DNA of 64,000 bases from Ruminococcus sp. (GCA_024403825.1 JAKSRB010000002.1:1-64000); one strand, 5' to 3'; shown: positions 17,052 through 25,920, counted from the first letter of the stretch. Notes: generated by a model not told the origin, from the sequence alone. Numbers and translations are program-made.

Positions 17052-18641
17052 TTGTTCAAGAAGAAAATTCCTGCCATATTCGTATCTGTAGCTTTGACAC
17101 TTACTTCTGTATTGTCTGTTACTGTTATGGCTAATGCGGCTTCCTCCTTTAACCCGAGGTACTCTGCACCGTCTTATGACAACAGCTATTACTACAGCAG
17201 TAAAAACATTTTCTATAGTACTGGATATGGTATGCCAAACTGTACTGCCTATGCTTTCGGCAGAGCTTATGAAATTCTCGGCTATGAGCCTAACCTCAGT
17301 CATGGCAATGCTCAGGATTGGTACGGCTACAATATGTACGGTGGTTACTACAACTATGGTTCAACTCCAAAGGTTGGTGCTATTGCTTGTTGGTCATATT
17401 CAGGTGGCGGTCATGTCGCTGTTGTTGAATCTGTAAGCAATGGTACAATTACTCTTTCCAACTCTGCTTGGAGAAGCACTAATTTCTACCTTTCATATGC
17501 AAGCACATCTGATTCTAATGTCGGTGGCAACAGCTGGTGGAACTTCCAGGGATATATCTATATTCTTGATTCAGCTGACAGCTTCGATGATTATTCTGAC
17601 AGCTACTATGATGACAACAACGATGATGATGTTATACTTGATATTGCTGATGCATCTTCTTATAGCGAGGGAAACTATACTGTTGATACTTCATCAGGTT
17701 CTTCTCTTAATATGAGAGCAGGTGCTGGCACATCAAATGGTATTGTAACATCAGTTCCTTACGGAACACAGCTCTATATTTCTGATATTAAAGCAGGTGG
17801 AAGCTATGTTTGGGGATATACCTCATATAACGGCTGTGACGGCTGGGTAGCTCTCGACTATTGCTCATATGTATCCTCTGAAATTTCCGAAAACACTGAC
17901 AACGAGGACAATAGCTACGATAATGTTGGAGCTGAAAATCCAATAGAGGAAGAGCCAACCGAAGAAATTACAGAAGCACCTGTTGAGGAAGCTACTGAAG
18001 TAACTGAACCTGTTACTGAAGAAGTTACCGAGCCTGCAACTGAGGAGGTTGCTGAAGAAACAACAGCACCTACAGTTGAAACCACAAAAGCAGATGATTT
18101 TGTACTATATGTTGCAGATGTAAACGGTCTTAACACTATTGTTTATCCGTTGACACAGGCTGATCAGATTGCTGATATAGAGCTTGGTGCCGGCAACTAC
18201 AATATATACATGCATAAAAATGGTGAAGCTTTAGGTTCAGGTACTACTCTTGAAATTACTGCAGCAAGCAATGTTAAGATTACATATAGCGAAAATGAAG
18301 ATGTTTTCTCAATCACACAGAGCAGAGCTCCACAGGCTGAGCCTACAGAGGAAACTACTGCTCCTGTAGAAAATGCAACCGAAGCAACAGTTGCACCAAC
18401 TACAGAAGCAACAACTGTTCCTGCAACAACCGTAACACCTGTTACTACAGCTGCAGCATCAACAACATCTTCAACTGCTCCTGCTGCAACAAAAGCACCT
18501 GAAAGCAAAACAGCAGCTACTACAAGTAATACTGCTATTCAGACAGGTCAGGGACTTTATGTTGAAGGAGCAATCCTGCTTACACTTTCTCTTACATCAC
18601 TTGTTCTTTTCTGGATTAAGCGTAGAAAGTACAATGACTGA
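17052..18641 (+). CDS. Surface CHAP amidase with SH3 domain and sorting-type C-terminus
   Basis: A 529-residue exported protein. The signal peptide (about residues 1-30, cut near ANA) is followed by a CHAP domain (about 45-165) with catalytic Cys in GMPNCTAYAFGRAYE and His in GGGHVAVVE, then a bacterial SH3 domain (about 210-275), Glu/Thr-rich linkers, a small beta segment and a Thr-rich stalk. The tail has AIQTGQ, a hydrophobic helix and KRRKYND, like a non-canonical sortase signal. It should cleave peptidoglycan peptides while anchored to the wall. A shorter dockerin paralogue lies at 45.7 kb. TTG 17052 is the first usual start codon, but the ribosome site fits ATC 17043 better. Confidence 0.85.
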   Translation: MFKKKIPAIFVSVALTLTSVLSVTVMANAASSFNPRYSAPSYDNSYYYSSKNIFYSTGYGMPNCTAYAFGRAYEILGYEPNLSHGNAQDWYGYNMYGGYYNYGSTPKVGAIACWSYSGGGHVAVVESVSNGTITLSNSAWRSTNFYLSYASTSDSNVGGNSWWNFQGYIYILDSADSFDDYSDSYYDDNNDDDVILDIADASSYSEGNYTVDTSSGSSLNMRAGAGTSNGIVTSVPYGTQLYISDIKAGGSYVWGYTSYNGCDGWVALDYCSYVSSEISENTDNEDNSYDNVGAENPIEEEPTEEITEAPVEEATEVTEPVTEEVTEPATEEVAEETTAPTVETTKADDFVLYVADVNGLNTIVYPLTQADQIADIELGAGNYNIYMHKNGEALGSGTTLEITAASNVKITYSENEDVFSITQSRAPQAEPTEETTAPVENATEATVAPTTEATTVPATTVTPVTTAAASTTSSTAPAATKAPESKTAATTSNTAIQTGQGLYVEGAILLTLSLTSLVLFWIKRRKYND

Positions 18642-18676
18642 TTTTCTTAGTTGAGCTAAGCTAAATTGAATTATTT

Positions 18677-18713
18677 AAAAAACTGTCTTGCAGATATGCA
18701 GGGCAGTTTTTTC
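18677..18713 (+). terminator. Terminator of the CHAP/SH3 gene
   Basis: AAAACTG-T-CTTGCA pairs with TGCAGG-GCAGTTTT and is followed by a T-run. Confidence 0.85.
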
Positions 18714-18728
18714 TTGCCATTCAAAATT

Positions 18729-18783
18729 AAAAAAGCTTTGAGTAAAGAAGCTTACAACGCCTCTTTATCCAAAGCTTTTTATT
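18729..18783 (-). terminator. Terminator of the spoIIIA operon
   Basis: On the minus strand AAAAAGCTTTG and CAAAGCTTTTTT enclose a long loop, followed by AATTTTG. Confidence 0.75.
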
Positions 18784-18793
18784 ATATTTATAT

Positions 18794-19345
18794 TCAGTTT
18801 GCACCCACTATTGATATACTGTCATATCCTACCTGATAATGCGTTGTAACTGCATCATCAATAACAAGTGCCGCTGTATCGTTAAGCTCAGTATCCGGCA
18901 CAATTACCGTTACTCCCTCATCACTTATATAGCATAATGACTCCGAAAAACCCTTTGCCTTGATGATACTTTCTATACTATCCTGAATTGTAAAAGTTTT
19001 CAACATTTTCTCAATACTCTGTTGAGCATTGCTCTTGTCCTCATCTGAGGAGCTTTCAAGCTCAAAAACTTCATTTGCCTCATCAATAATTTTATCCTGA
19101 GTGTTCTGCCTTTTAGTTCTCTCTGTTGCAAAGAAATTTTTCTGTGCCTTAGACAGAGCCGCTGTTTCTACTGCCTCATCATCTGTTGCTGTATTGCTGA
19201 CAGTAGCGTTTACATATGATGCCGCACCAAGCTCCTTTGAGGTTGTGCTTGGTGATGAACCTGATAACTGCCAGTTTATATAAACTGCTGTTCCAAGTGC
19301 AAGTACAAGTGCTGCCAATACAATATGCCTTTTTTGAATTTTCAT
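18794..19345 (-). CDS. spoIIIAH: Stage III sporulation protein AH
   Basis: The mother-cell protein that binds SpoIIQ of the forespore and forms the ring of the feeding-tube channel. It has one N-terminal membrane segment (IVLAALVLALGTAVYINW), an acidic linker with a coiled coil, and a C-terminal ring-building domain with LCYISDEGVTVIVP, typical of SpoIIIAH. About 183 residues from MKIQKRH; a longer frame begins at 19384, but AAAGG before ATG 19345 favours the shorter form. Last gene of the operon. Confidence 0.92.
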   Translation of the reverse strand: MKIQKRHIVLAALVLALGTAVYINWQLSGSSPSTTSKELGAASYVNATVSNTATDDEAVETAALSKAQKNFFATERTKRQNTQDKIIDEANEVFELESSSDEDKSNAQQSIEKMLKTFTIQDSIESIIKAKGFSESLCYISDEGVTVIVPDTELNDTAALVIDDAVTTHYQVGYDSISIVGAN

Positions 19346-19359
19346 AATACTACCGACCT

Positions 19360-19806
19360 TTATTCTGATAATTTTGTAATACATACATTTGCTGTTGAAA
19401 TACCGAGCGACTTTGTGACTGCCTCAGTAATACGCTCTATCACAACAGGATCGTCACCGCCCTCACATACAACAAGCACTCCCCTGATATGGGGTTGAAT
19501 TTCCTTTGTTTTGGTTGTACTGTTTTCAAGATAGATATATTCAACCGAATTTTCCATTGTAAGCAGTACCTTCGTCTGCCCTGCTCCCTCAATTTGTGAA
19601 ATAACCTTTTGCAAATCACTCTCAATTTCTGTACTATAGGTTGTTACTGAAAACCCTTCATCCTCTGACATTTTAACCTTACCAAGGTCTATGTATGATG
19701 ACAGAAATATCAGTGCAATTCCCACAATACCTGAGATTATTACTATTCTGCGAACCTTGTCATTATCAATCAGCTTTTTTAATGCTCCTGTTTTGTTATC
19801 GTCCAT
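19360..19806 (-). CDS. spoIIIAG: Stage III sporulation protein AG
   Basis: A 148-residue ring-forming protein of the SpoIIIA-SpoIIQ channel. One membrane segment (IVIISGIVGIALIFLSSYI) precedes an extracellular RBM-fold domain with VLLTMENSVEYIYL, a GVLVVCEGGDDPVV core and a SLGISTANVCITKL end. GGAG lies 5 bases before the ATG. Its end overlaps the longer frame of spoIIIAH. Confidence 0.93.
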   Translation of the reverse strand: MDDNKTGALKKLIDNDKVRRIVIISGIVGIALIFLSSYIDLGKVKMSEDEGFSVTTYSTEIESDLQKVISQIEGAGQTKVLLTMENSVEYIYLENSTTKTKEIQPHIRGVLVVCEGGDDPVVIERITEAVTKSLGISTANVCITKLSE

Positions 19807-19808
19807 AG

Positions 19809-20282
19809 CTACTCCATAATTATTTCAGGCTCTACACCAAAATTTGTCCGTATTAATTCAGATATTTCATTTGTGCGTCCTGCGGTTTCTTTGTTTATAT
19901 ATATGCTTGCTGATGATATGATTATGCGTTCTCCACCCTCAGTAGCAAGAATAAATTTACAGCTTTCAACCTCAATATTATTCTGCATAAGTAAATCCGC
20001 TGCCGCAAGCTCAAGATTTTCTCTTGTGCGGTTGACAATCATATTACTGTATGCCTCATCACTACTTGCCGTAATATTTTCAGCAGTTTCATATTGGGAA
20101 ATATCTATATCAAATGAACTGACTGCATTTTTTACAGGATTTATCATACAGCATATTATAAATGCTCCAAGCACAAGATTTACAATTTTCTTTGTACTGC
20201 CGTCAGTGACAAAGGTAGTTACAAGTGTACAAATAAGCGAAGTGGCACACACAACTATTGCAACATTAAACAGCTCTTTCAT
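19809..20282 (-). CDS. spoIIIAF: Stage III sporulation protein AF
   Basis: A 157-residue protein with two N-terminal membrane helices (VAIVVCATSLICTLVTTF and VNLVLGAFIICCMINPV) and a soluble ring-like domain, as in the SpoIIIAF family. The frame extends to 20345, but GGGAGG 9 bases upstream of ATG 20282 (MKELFNVAI) sets the start, which overlaps the spoIIIAE stop (TAATG). Confidence 0.92.
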   Translation of the reverse strand: MKELFNVAIVVCATSLICTLVTTFVTDGSTKKIVNLVLGAFIICCMINPVKNAVSSFDIDISQYETAENITASSDEAYSNMIVNRTRENLELAAADLLMQNNIEVESCKFILATEGGERIIISSASIYINKETAGRTNEISELIRTNFGVEPEIIME

Positions 20283-21397
20283 TATGAACTGCCTCCCATT
20301 ATAAGCACGATGGCAGTTGATATTATATAGATTGACATTATACAAAGCAATATTGCAAGCATTGTTGAAAATACTGTTGACACACTTTCAAGAAGCTTCG
20401 CAGACTGGGAAAGATTGAGAACCTCTGCGGTTGATTTTCCAATCCATAATGTCAGAATCCACATAACACTCTGAAGAATAACAGGTAAAAATACCACGCC
20501 AACCGAAAGAATTACAAATACTCCCACACCTGATTTCAGCAAGCTTATACTTCCCTGCACCGTCTTATATGCATCTGACAAAGCAGAGCCGACAATGGGA
20601 ATGAATGAATTAAGCGTAAATCTTACTGCTCTTGTTGAAACATCATCAAGCGATGATGTAATCAACTGTTTAATTGCAAGAACGGCTGTAAAAATAGTCA
20701 TACCAAAGCCAAGTATCCATTTGATACACTTTGAAATAACATTAATAAAACCGTTCAGATTTATGTCAGGAGATACATTTGAAGTAATACTGAGTGCTAA
20801 AAACATATCCAGCAACGGCACTATGATTTTTGAGGAAAGTTGTCCTACCCCTGTACCTGCCGAAAGCATCATACCATAATAAGATGCACCGCTGATTGCG
20901 TGTCCTGAGCTTGCCATAATAACAATCATTACAGGAATATAGGCTACCATAAGATTTGATGATATTTTTATTACATCTGCGGTACTTTCAATAACCTGAA
21001 TAGCAGGAACTGCAACCGAACAGGTAATACAAAGTGTGGTTGTAATATTCAGAGCAGTTGAAACATCTGCATTAATTGAATTTTTATATGCCGACACCAT
21101 TGAGCTTAAAAGCAACAAGGCAATAATTGAAACAAGTCCCTTTATTGGAAATGAAATATTATCGCTTGCCATTCTTGATATTTCTTCAATTATTGATGAA
21201 AACGAAACATTTGTTATAGAATTAATATCAGCCGAATCCGCTCCTATATTATGCAGGCTTTGCTTTGCCTGCTCTGAAAGGCTGTCATAAACTCCTGACA
21301 TATCATAAAGCATTGTTTTTTCCTCGGCATTAACTGTTACTACCGATAAAACCATAAGTACAGCTGTTATAAAAACAACTGCAAGAATTTTCTTCAC
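20282..21397 (-). CDS. spoIIIAE: Stage III sporulation protein AE
   Basis: A 371-residue polytopic membrane protein, the permease-like core of the SpoIIIA complex in the mother-cell membrane. It has a cleavable-looking signal sequence, an extracellular segment, then about seven to eight hydrophobic helices and the conserved FTLNSFIPIVGSALSDAY motif. The start is GTG with AGGAGG 7 bases upstream; an overlapping ATG is out of frame. Confidence 0.94.
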   Translation of the reverse strand: MKKILAVVFITAVLMVLSVVTVNAEEKTMLYDMSGVYDSLSEQAKQSLHNIGADSADINSITNVSFSSIIEEISRMASDNISFPIKGLVSIIALLLLSSMVSAYKNSINADVSTALNITTTLCITCSVAVPAIQVIESTADVIKISSNLMVAYIPVMIVIMASSGHAISGASYYGMMLSAGTGVGQLSSKIIVPLLDMFLALSITSNVSPDINLNGFINVISKCIKWILGFGMTIFTAVLAIKQLITSSLDDVSTRAVRFTLNSFIPIVGSALSDAYKTVQGSISLLKSGVGVFVILSVGVVFLPVILQSVMWILTLWIGKSTAEVLNLSQSAKLLESVSTVFSTMLAILLCIMSIYIISTAIVLIMGGSS

Positions 21398-21445
21398 ATT
21401 TTGACCTCCTGATTTTTATACATTTTCACCAGAAACACCCAAACA

Positions 21446-21829
21446 CTACATCAAAGACATCACTGTGCTTAAAATATCGCTGTATAGAGGTAATGCTGTT
21501 ACTGTTACCATAATTTTTCCTGCAAGCGATAAATTGTTTGCAAGCGTGTTACTGCCTGCATCCTTGCAGGTGTTTACTGCAAATTCAGTAATCAGGCATA
21601 TTCCAATGACCTTCAAAAGAATAACTACATAATTCCCATCTATCTGCGATAATGCAATTATCTGGTTAATCTGTTTTACAACTGCGGAAACCTCTGATAA
21701 TACAAGCACTAATATTATTGTTGAACAGGAAATTATAAGCATAAGTGCAATTTCACCGTTTTTAGGCTTTAGGGTAACATACATAATTACTGTTACAACA
21801 GCGAAAACACAAATTGAAAATATATTCAT
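21446..21829 (-). CDS. spoIIIAD: Stage III sporulation protein AD
   Basis: A 127-residue integral membrane protein with about four hydrophobic helices. FAVNTCKDAGSNTLANNLSLAGKIMV near the C-terminus is the family signature. It follows spoIIIAC and precedes spoIIIAE, the canonical order. Confidence 0.93.
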   Translation of the reverse strand: MNIFSICVFAVVTVIMYVTLKPKNGEIALMLIISCSTIILVLVLSEVSAVVKQINQIIALSQIDGNYVVILLKVIGICLITEFAVNTCKDAGSNTLANNLSLAGKIMVTVTALPLYSDILSTVMSLM

Positions 21830-21864
21830 AATACTTCACTCAATTTTTTGCTTATAGCAATTAA

Positions 21865-22059
21865 TCAAAATCCAAATAACTGCTTTATTGTTGAAAAAAG
21901 TGTACTTATCTGAGTTACGATCAAGGTCAGTACAACAATTAAGCCTGCAAGTGAAGTGAGCATTGCCTGCTCTTCCCTGCCACTTCGTATCAACAGTTGG
22001 GTCAGCACCGCTACAATTATTCCTATTGCCGCTATTTTAAATATAAGCTCTACATCCAT
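21865..22059 (-). CDS. spoIIIAC: Stage III sporulation protein AC
   Basis: A 64-residue two-helix membrane protein (MDVELIFKIAAIGIIVAVL, then LAGLIVVLTLIVTQISTLF). Two ATGs occur close together; AGAGG lies 8 bases before the second (22059), matching the usual family N-terminus. Position within the operon supports the call. Confidence 0.92.
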   Translation of the reverse strand: MDVELIFKIAAIGIIVAVLTQLLIRSGREEQAMLTSLAGLIVVLTLIVTQISTLFSTIKQLFGF

Positions 22060-22070
22060 AAGCATAACCT

Positions 22071-22568
22071 CTAAATCATAATAAGGGCTGCTGCTGTACC
22101 TATAAAAAAGCCCATAGTTTTATATAATCTTGATTTTTGCGATACCTGTTCTTCTGCGTCAGCAAGCTGTTTTAAAAACATAATTTTATACAATTCAATA
22201 TGCTTTAGCTGTCCGTCAACATCAGTTTTGCCGAGCTGAGAACCAAACTCCATTAATAATTCTATATCCTTCTTATTAAGTGAATAGGCTTTCGGAATTG
22301 TCAGTACTCCACCCTGCCAAAGGCTGTAAAATGACTTTGAATAGTCAGGCTTAATGCAAAGCGATTGCAATTCTTTGCTGTCGGCACACCTCGCAACAAG
22401 TGTATAAATATCCTCAGAATTGTATTTAATATTAATAGCAAGCGAATTTAAAAATACTATAAATGAATTTAGAAATTCCCTACGCCTGCCCAGTGACTTT
22501 GACATATAATACCCAACAGAAAATGATGCACCAATTACAAGCACCGAACCTAAAAGCTTAATGACCAA
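22071..22568 (-). CDS. spoIIIAB: Stage III sporulation protein AB
   Basis: A 165-residue protein with an N-terminal helix (LLGSVLVIGASFSVGYYM), a helical cytoplasmic part resembling GspF/T2SS platform proteins, and a C-terminal helix ending AAALIMI. SKSLGRRREFLNSFIVFLNSL is typical. Its start overlaps the end of spoIIIAA by 11 bases. Confidence 0.92.
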   Translation of the reverse strand: MVIKLLGSVLVIGASFSVGYYMSKSLGRRREFLNSFIVFLNSLAINIKYNSEDIYTLVARCADSKELQSLCIKPDYSKSFYSLWQGGVLTIPKAYSLNKKDIELLMEFGSQLGKTDVDGQLKHIELYKIMFLKQLADAEEQVSQKSRLYKTMGFFIGTAAALIMI

Positions 22569-23508
22569 TCAGTTCACCAACTTCAACTATCTTTGAAATT
22601 TCCCCTACCGAGTTTTTATTTGAAAGAAATACTATTTTAGAAAATGCTCTGGTCTGCAAAATTCGTACCAGATTAACCTTACTCATAAGCTCCTTTTCAT
22701 TTGCTGAATGTACTGTAGCTATAATGTTTACTCCGCTGTTTACGCAATGGGAAATCGCCTTAATATCTGAATCCGAACCAATCTCGTCACAAACAATATA
22801 ATCAGGTGCCATACTTCTTATAGCCTGCATCATACCGTCATATTTTTTGTAGCCGTCATAAACATCACAAAGCCCAATATCATTTTGAAATGTTCCTCCT
22901 GCCATTCCTGCAATTTCTCCACGCTCATCAATTACAGCAACATTTTTAAATTGTTCTATGGAAAGATAACGAGCATAGTCCCTTATAACAGTTGTTTTTC
23001 CTGAGCATGGCACTCCACAAACAAGCAAGCCTCCACTTGTTTTTCCAAGTCTTTTTACAAGCTCTGCTGAACAACCCTTATATTCTCTTGCAATTCTTAT
23101 GTTAATTGATGACAAATCTCTGATATTACTGATATTGCCTCCACTCATCACCGCTGTTCCGCAAATACCTGCCCTATGACCACCATTCAGCGTTACAAAG
23201 CCATTTATTATTTCATTTTGTCTTGCATATACTGAGTGATTACAAATATTGTTAAAAGTATCAGAAATATCTGCCCTGCTCACAATCAGCAAAGAATCAA
23301 TCGCAGGAGTGCTTGAAATTCCGCCCTGTTTGGTAACATAGTATGTAATATCAGGGCAGACTACAGCAAGTGGGCGATTTATTCGCAAGCGAATTTCCAT
23401 AGCCTTTTTACTAAGCTTTGATGCAAGCGGTGCAACTCTTCTATACAACGAGTTTGAAAGACAGCCACACACCTGAGCAAAGCGTTCTTCATCATTAAAA
23501 GTTGCCAT
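22558..23508 (-). CDS. spoIIIAA: Stage III sporulation protein AA (secretion-type ATPase)
   Basis: A 316-residue AAA-type ATPase thought to energise the SpoIIIA channel from the mother cell. The Walker A loop is GVPCSGKTTVIRD; the Walker B region is NVAVIDERGEIAG. VCDEIGSDSDIKAISHCVNSG and ATVHSANEKEL match the AB-type secretion ATPase pattern. First gene of the operon; AGGAGG lies 8 bases before the ATG. Length normal. Confidence 0.95.
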   Translation of the reverse strand: MATFNDEERFAQVCGCLSNSLYRRVAPLASKLSKKAMEIRLRINRPLAVVCPDITYYVTKQGGISSTPAIDSLLIVSRADISDTFNNICNHSVYARQNEIINGFVTLNGGHRAGICGTAVMSGGNISNIRDLSSINIRIAREYKGCSAELVKRLGKTSGGLLVCGVPCSGKTTVIRDYARYLSIEQFKNVAVIDERGEIAGMAGGTFQNDIGLCDVYDGYKKYDGMMQAIRSMAPDYIVCDEIGSDSDIKAISHCVNSGVNIIATVHSANEKELMSKVNLVRILQTRAFSKIVFLSNKNSVGEISKIVEVGELIGH

Positions 23509-23539
23509 TTAAAATTCCTCCTAAAGGTTTGTACACTTA

Positions 23540-23568
23540 ATACTATGTTGACAAGCACAAAAATATGA
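23540..23568 (-). promoter_or_regulatory. Sigma-E-like promoter of the spoIIIA operon
   Basis: On the minus strand TCATATT (23568-23562), 14-base spacer, CATAGTAT (23547-23540). This fits the sigma-E pattern KMATATT-N14-CATACANT closely. No sigma-A pair fits as well here. Confidence 0.7.
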
Positions 23569-23597
23569 CCTTACTGAAAAAATCAGTAAGGTCATTA
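23566..23597 (-). terminator. Terminator of the thioesterase/acyl-CoA ligase unit
   Basis: GACCTTACTGA pairs with TCAGTAAGGTC, followed by ATATTTTTG on the minus strand. Its tail overlaps the -35 element of the spoIIIA promoter. Confidence 0.8.
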
Positions 23598-23621
23598 ATT
23601 TTAGCACATATAAATATTAAT

Positions 23622-24050
23622 TCAATTTTCGGAGAGTTGCTTTACACGATTATACAAATCAGGGAATTTTTTTCTCATAGCGAAATATGGTTTGTAATCT
23701 CCATTATCCTCACTTGCAAAGAAGTGGGAGGTTTCACCCTCATAGCAGAGCTTGTCTGTATCAGTATTTATAACCTGATAGTGGAATGTCATTTTAACTC
23801 CTGAAAATTCCTTAAAATCAACAATTACCTTAAAATTATCATCAAAACGCAGAAACGAAAGAAATCTTCCTGTAGCTGAAATTGCAGGTATTATTATTCC
23901 GTTATGCTCAAGCTCACAATAGCTCATAACATTATCACGAAACCATTCCATTCTTGCATCTTCAAGAATCCTCAGGTAATTTGAGTGATGTACAACACCC
24001 ATTCGGTCGGTTTCATAATACTTTACTCTGCGACTATATTCCCAGCTCAT
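23622..24050 (-). CDS. Acyl-CoA thioesterase, YbgC/FadM-like hotdog protein
   Basis: A 142-residue hotdog-fold enzyme that hydrolyses acyl-CoA thioesters. YYETDRMGVVHHSNYLRILEDAR contains the catalytic Asp and the family's GxVHHSNY pattern. It lies 21 bases after an acyl-CoA ligase gene in the same operon, which suggests that the pair make and release, or control, the same acyl-CoA pool. Chain length is unknown. Confidence 0.9.
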   Translation of the reverse strand: MSWEYSRRVKYYETDRMGVVHHSNYLRILEDARMEWFRDNVMSYCELEHNGIIIPAISATGRFLSFLRFDDNFKVIVDFKEFSGVKMTFHYQVINTDTDKLCYEGETSHFFASEDNGDYKPYFAMRKKFPDLYNRVKQLSEN

Positions 24051-24071
24051 TTACATTCATCTCCACAACTA

Positions 24072-25709
24072 TTATTCTGAAACTTCTTCTCTGATAGTGG
24101 TACGCTTGATTTTACCGCTGATAGTCTTAGGCATTTCATCAATAAATTCAAGAAGCTGTATATGTTTATAGCTTGCAAGACGACTGTTTGCAAAGTGCTT
24201 TATATCCTGCTCAAGATCCTTTGAAGGCTCATAACCATCAGCAAGCTTAACTACTGCCTTGATAGCCTGTCCTCTTGACTTGTCAGGAACACCGATAACA
24301 GCACATTCAATAACAGCCGGATGCTTAACAATTTCATTTTCAACTTCAAAAGGACCAACTCTGAAGCCTCTTGACTTGATAAGGTCATCAATTCTGCCTA
24401 CATACCAATAGTATCCGTCCTCATCTCTGTAGGCTGTATCACCTGTATGATAAACACCGTTACGCCATACATTCTTATATAATTCCTCGTCACCGCAGTA
24501 ACCCATAAATATGCCATACTGCTTTTCAGAAGGAAATACTACTATTTCGCCAACCTCATTATCAGCCAGCTCCTCGCCCTCATCATTGACAATTCTTATA
24601 TCATAAAGCGGAGTAGGCTTGCCAAGTGAACCCGGTTTTGATTCTGAGCCGTTGAGATTTCCGAGCATAAGCACAGATTCAGTCTGACCAAATCCCTCCA
24701 TAAGCTTTAAGCCTGTTTTTTCAAATACCTTTTCAAAAACCTGAGGATTGAGGGCTTCACCGGCAGTAGTAATATGCTTTAATGATGACAAATCATATTT
24801 TTCCATATGACTTTTAATGAAATATCTGTAAACAGTAGGAGGTGCACAGAATGATGTTACCTTGAAGGTTTCTATAATATTCAAAAGCTTGTTTGGAGAA
24901 AATGCATCAAAGTCATATACCATTACAGCACAGCCACAAAGCCATTGACCGTAAATTTTACCCCATGAAGCCTTAGCCCAGCCTGTTTCAGCAACAGTAA
25001 GATGCAGACCCTTTTCCTGAACATTCTGCCAGAATGCAGCGGTTACAATATGAGCGAGGGTATAAGAATGATTATGCATAACAGCCTTTGGATAGCCTGT
25101 AGTACCAGAGGTAAAATATAAAAGAATTGGTTCATCAGCTTTTGTATCAATTCTTTCAAGGGTATCGTCAGCAGCCTTAACCTCAGCAGTAAGATTTATT
25201 GTATTCTCCATATCCTTGCGAACAACAAATACCTTGTTAAGAGGTGCTTGCTCAGATGCCTTGAGCATATCAGAAGCGGTATCGCCCTCATTTGTTACAA
25301 CAGCATATTTTATATCAGCACTCTTAATGCGATAAACAATATCGCTTACAGTAAGCATATTAGTAGCAGGAATAGCTATTGCACCAAGCTTATGAAGTGC
25401 AGGAATAACATACCAGTACTCATAATTTCTTTTAAGGATAAGAATTACCTTATCGCCCTTTTTAACACCATTAGCTTTAAAAACATTTGCAGCTTTATTA
25501 CTAAGAACAGAAATATCCTTAAAGGTAAAGGTTTTGGTTTCATTATCAGGTGTAGTCCATACTAAGGCAGTATCATCAGGAGCAAGACGAGCCATCTCAT
25601 CAACAACATCATAGCCAAAATTATAATTATCTTCAAATTTAAGCTTAAAAGAATTAAGTACTCCATTATCATCTAAGGTATAGTCACAAAAATTTTTAAA
25701 AAGCTGCAT
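24072..25709 (-). CDS. AMP-forming acyl-CoA ligase (medium-chain, ACSM-like)
   Basis: A 545-residue adenylate-forming enzyme that activates a carboxylic acid with ATP and CoA. LYFTSGTTGYPKAVMHN is the P-loop-like motif, EGFGQTES the second core motif, YHTGDTAYRDEDGYYWYVGRIDDLIKSRG the hinge, and KTISGKIKRT holds the C-terminal catalytic Lys. The overall pattern resembles medium-chain acyl-CoA synthetases. The preferred acid is not deducible. Cotranscribed with a thioesterase. Confidence 0.93.
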   Translation of the reverse strand: MQLFKNFCDYTLDDNGVLNSFKLKFEDNYNFGYDVVDEMARLAPDDTALVWTTPDNETKTFTFKDISVLSNKAANVFKANGVKKGDKVILILKRNYEYWYVIPALHKLGAIAIPATNMLTVSDIVYRIKSADIKYAVVTNEGDTASDMLKASEQAPLNKVFVVRKDMENTINLTAEVKAADDTLERIDTKADEPILLYFTSGTTGYPKAVMHNHSYTLAHIVTAAFWQNVQEKGLHLTVAETGWAKASWGKIYGQWLCGCAVMVYDFDAFSPNKLLNIIETFKVTSFCAPPTVYRYFIKSHMEKYDLSSLKHITTAGEALNPQVFEKVFEKTGLKLMEGFGQTESVLMLGNLNGSESKPGSLGKPTPLYDIRIVNDEGEELADNEVGEIVVFPSEKQYGIFMGYCGDEELYKNVWRNGVYHTGDTAYRDEDGYYWYVGRIDDLIKSRGFRVGPFEVENEIVKHPAVIECAVIGVPDKSRGQAIKAVVKLADGYEPSKDLEQDIKHFANSRLASYKHIQLLEFIDEMPKTISGKIKRTTIREEVSE

Positions 25710-25797
25710 AAAATATCTCCTTTTATTTATAAAGATGATAAAATCAAAAATTCAATAAATACAAATGATAATTAATACAAAGCCAGAAACTAACGGC

Positions 25798-25811
25798 TGA
25801 TATTAATATCA
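25798..25811. repeat. 14-bp palindrome downstream of the acyl-CoA ligase promoter
   Basis: TGATATTAATATCA is a perfect palindrome between the promoter at 25827-25854 and the ligase start, in the untranslated leader. A repressor operator is possible; no regulator gene is adjacent. Confidence 0.45.
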
Positions 25812-25826
25812 CTTGACTATAATAAT

Positions 25827-25854
25827 ATTATATCCTCACAAAAAATTTTTTCAA
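25827..25854 (-). promoter_or_regulatory. Promoter of the acyl-CoA ligase unit
   Basis: Minus strand TTGAAA (25854-25849), 16-base spacer, TATAAT (25832-25827). Confidence 0.7.
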
Positions 25855-25885
25855 TATATCCAATAATGCAAATAAAAATAATTTT

Positions 25886-25920
25886 GAATAAGGTTATGCA
25901 GAACACGCATAACCTTATTC
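25886..25920. repeat. Perfect 14-bp inverted repeat of unknown role
   Basis: GAATAAGGTTATGC and GCATAACCTTATTC flank the 7-base loop AGAACAC. On the minus strand an AAAATTATTTTT tail follows, so it could stop antisense transcription towards the acyl-CoA ligase promoter. No minus-strand gene lies close upstream, and no plus-strand U-run is present. Confidence 0.6.
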
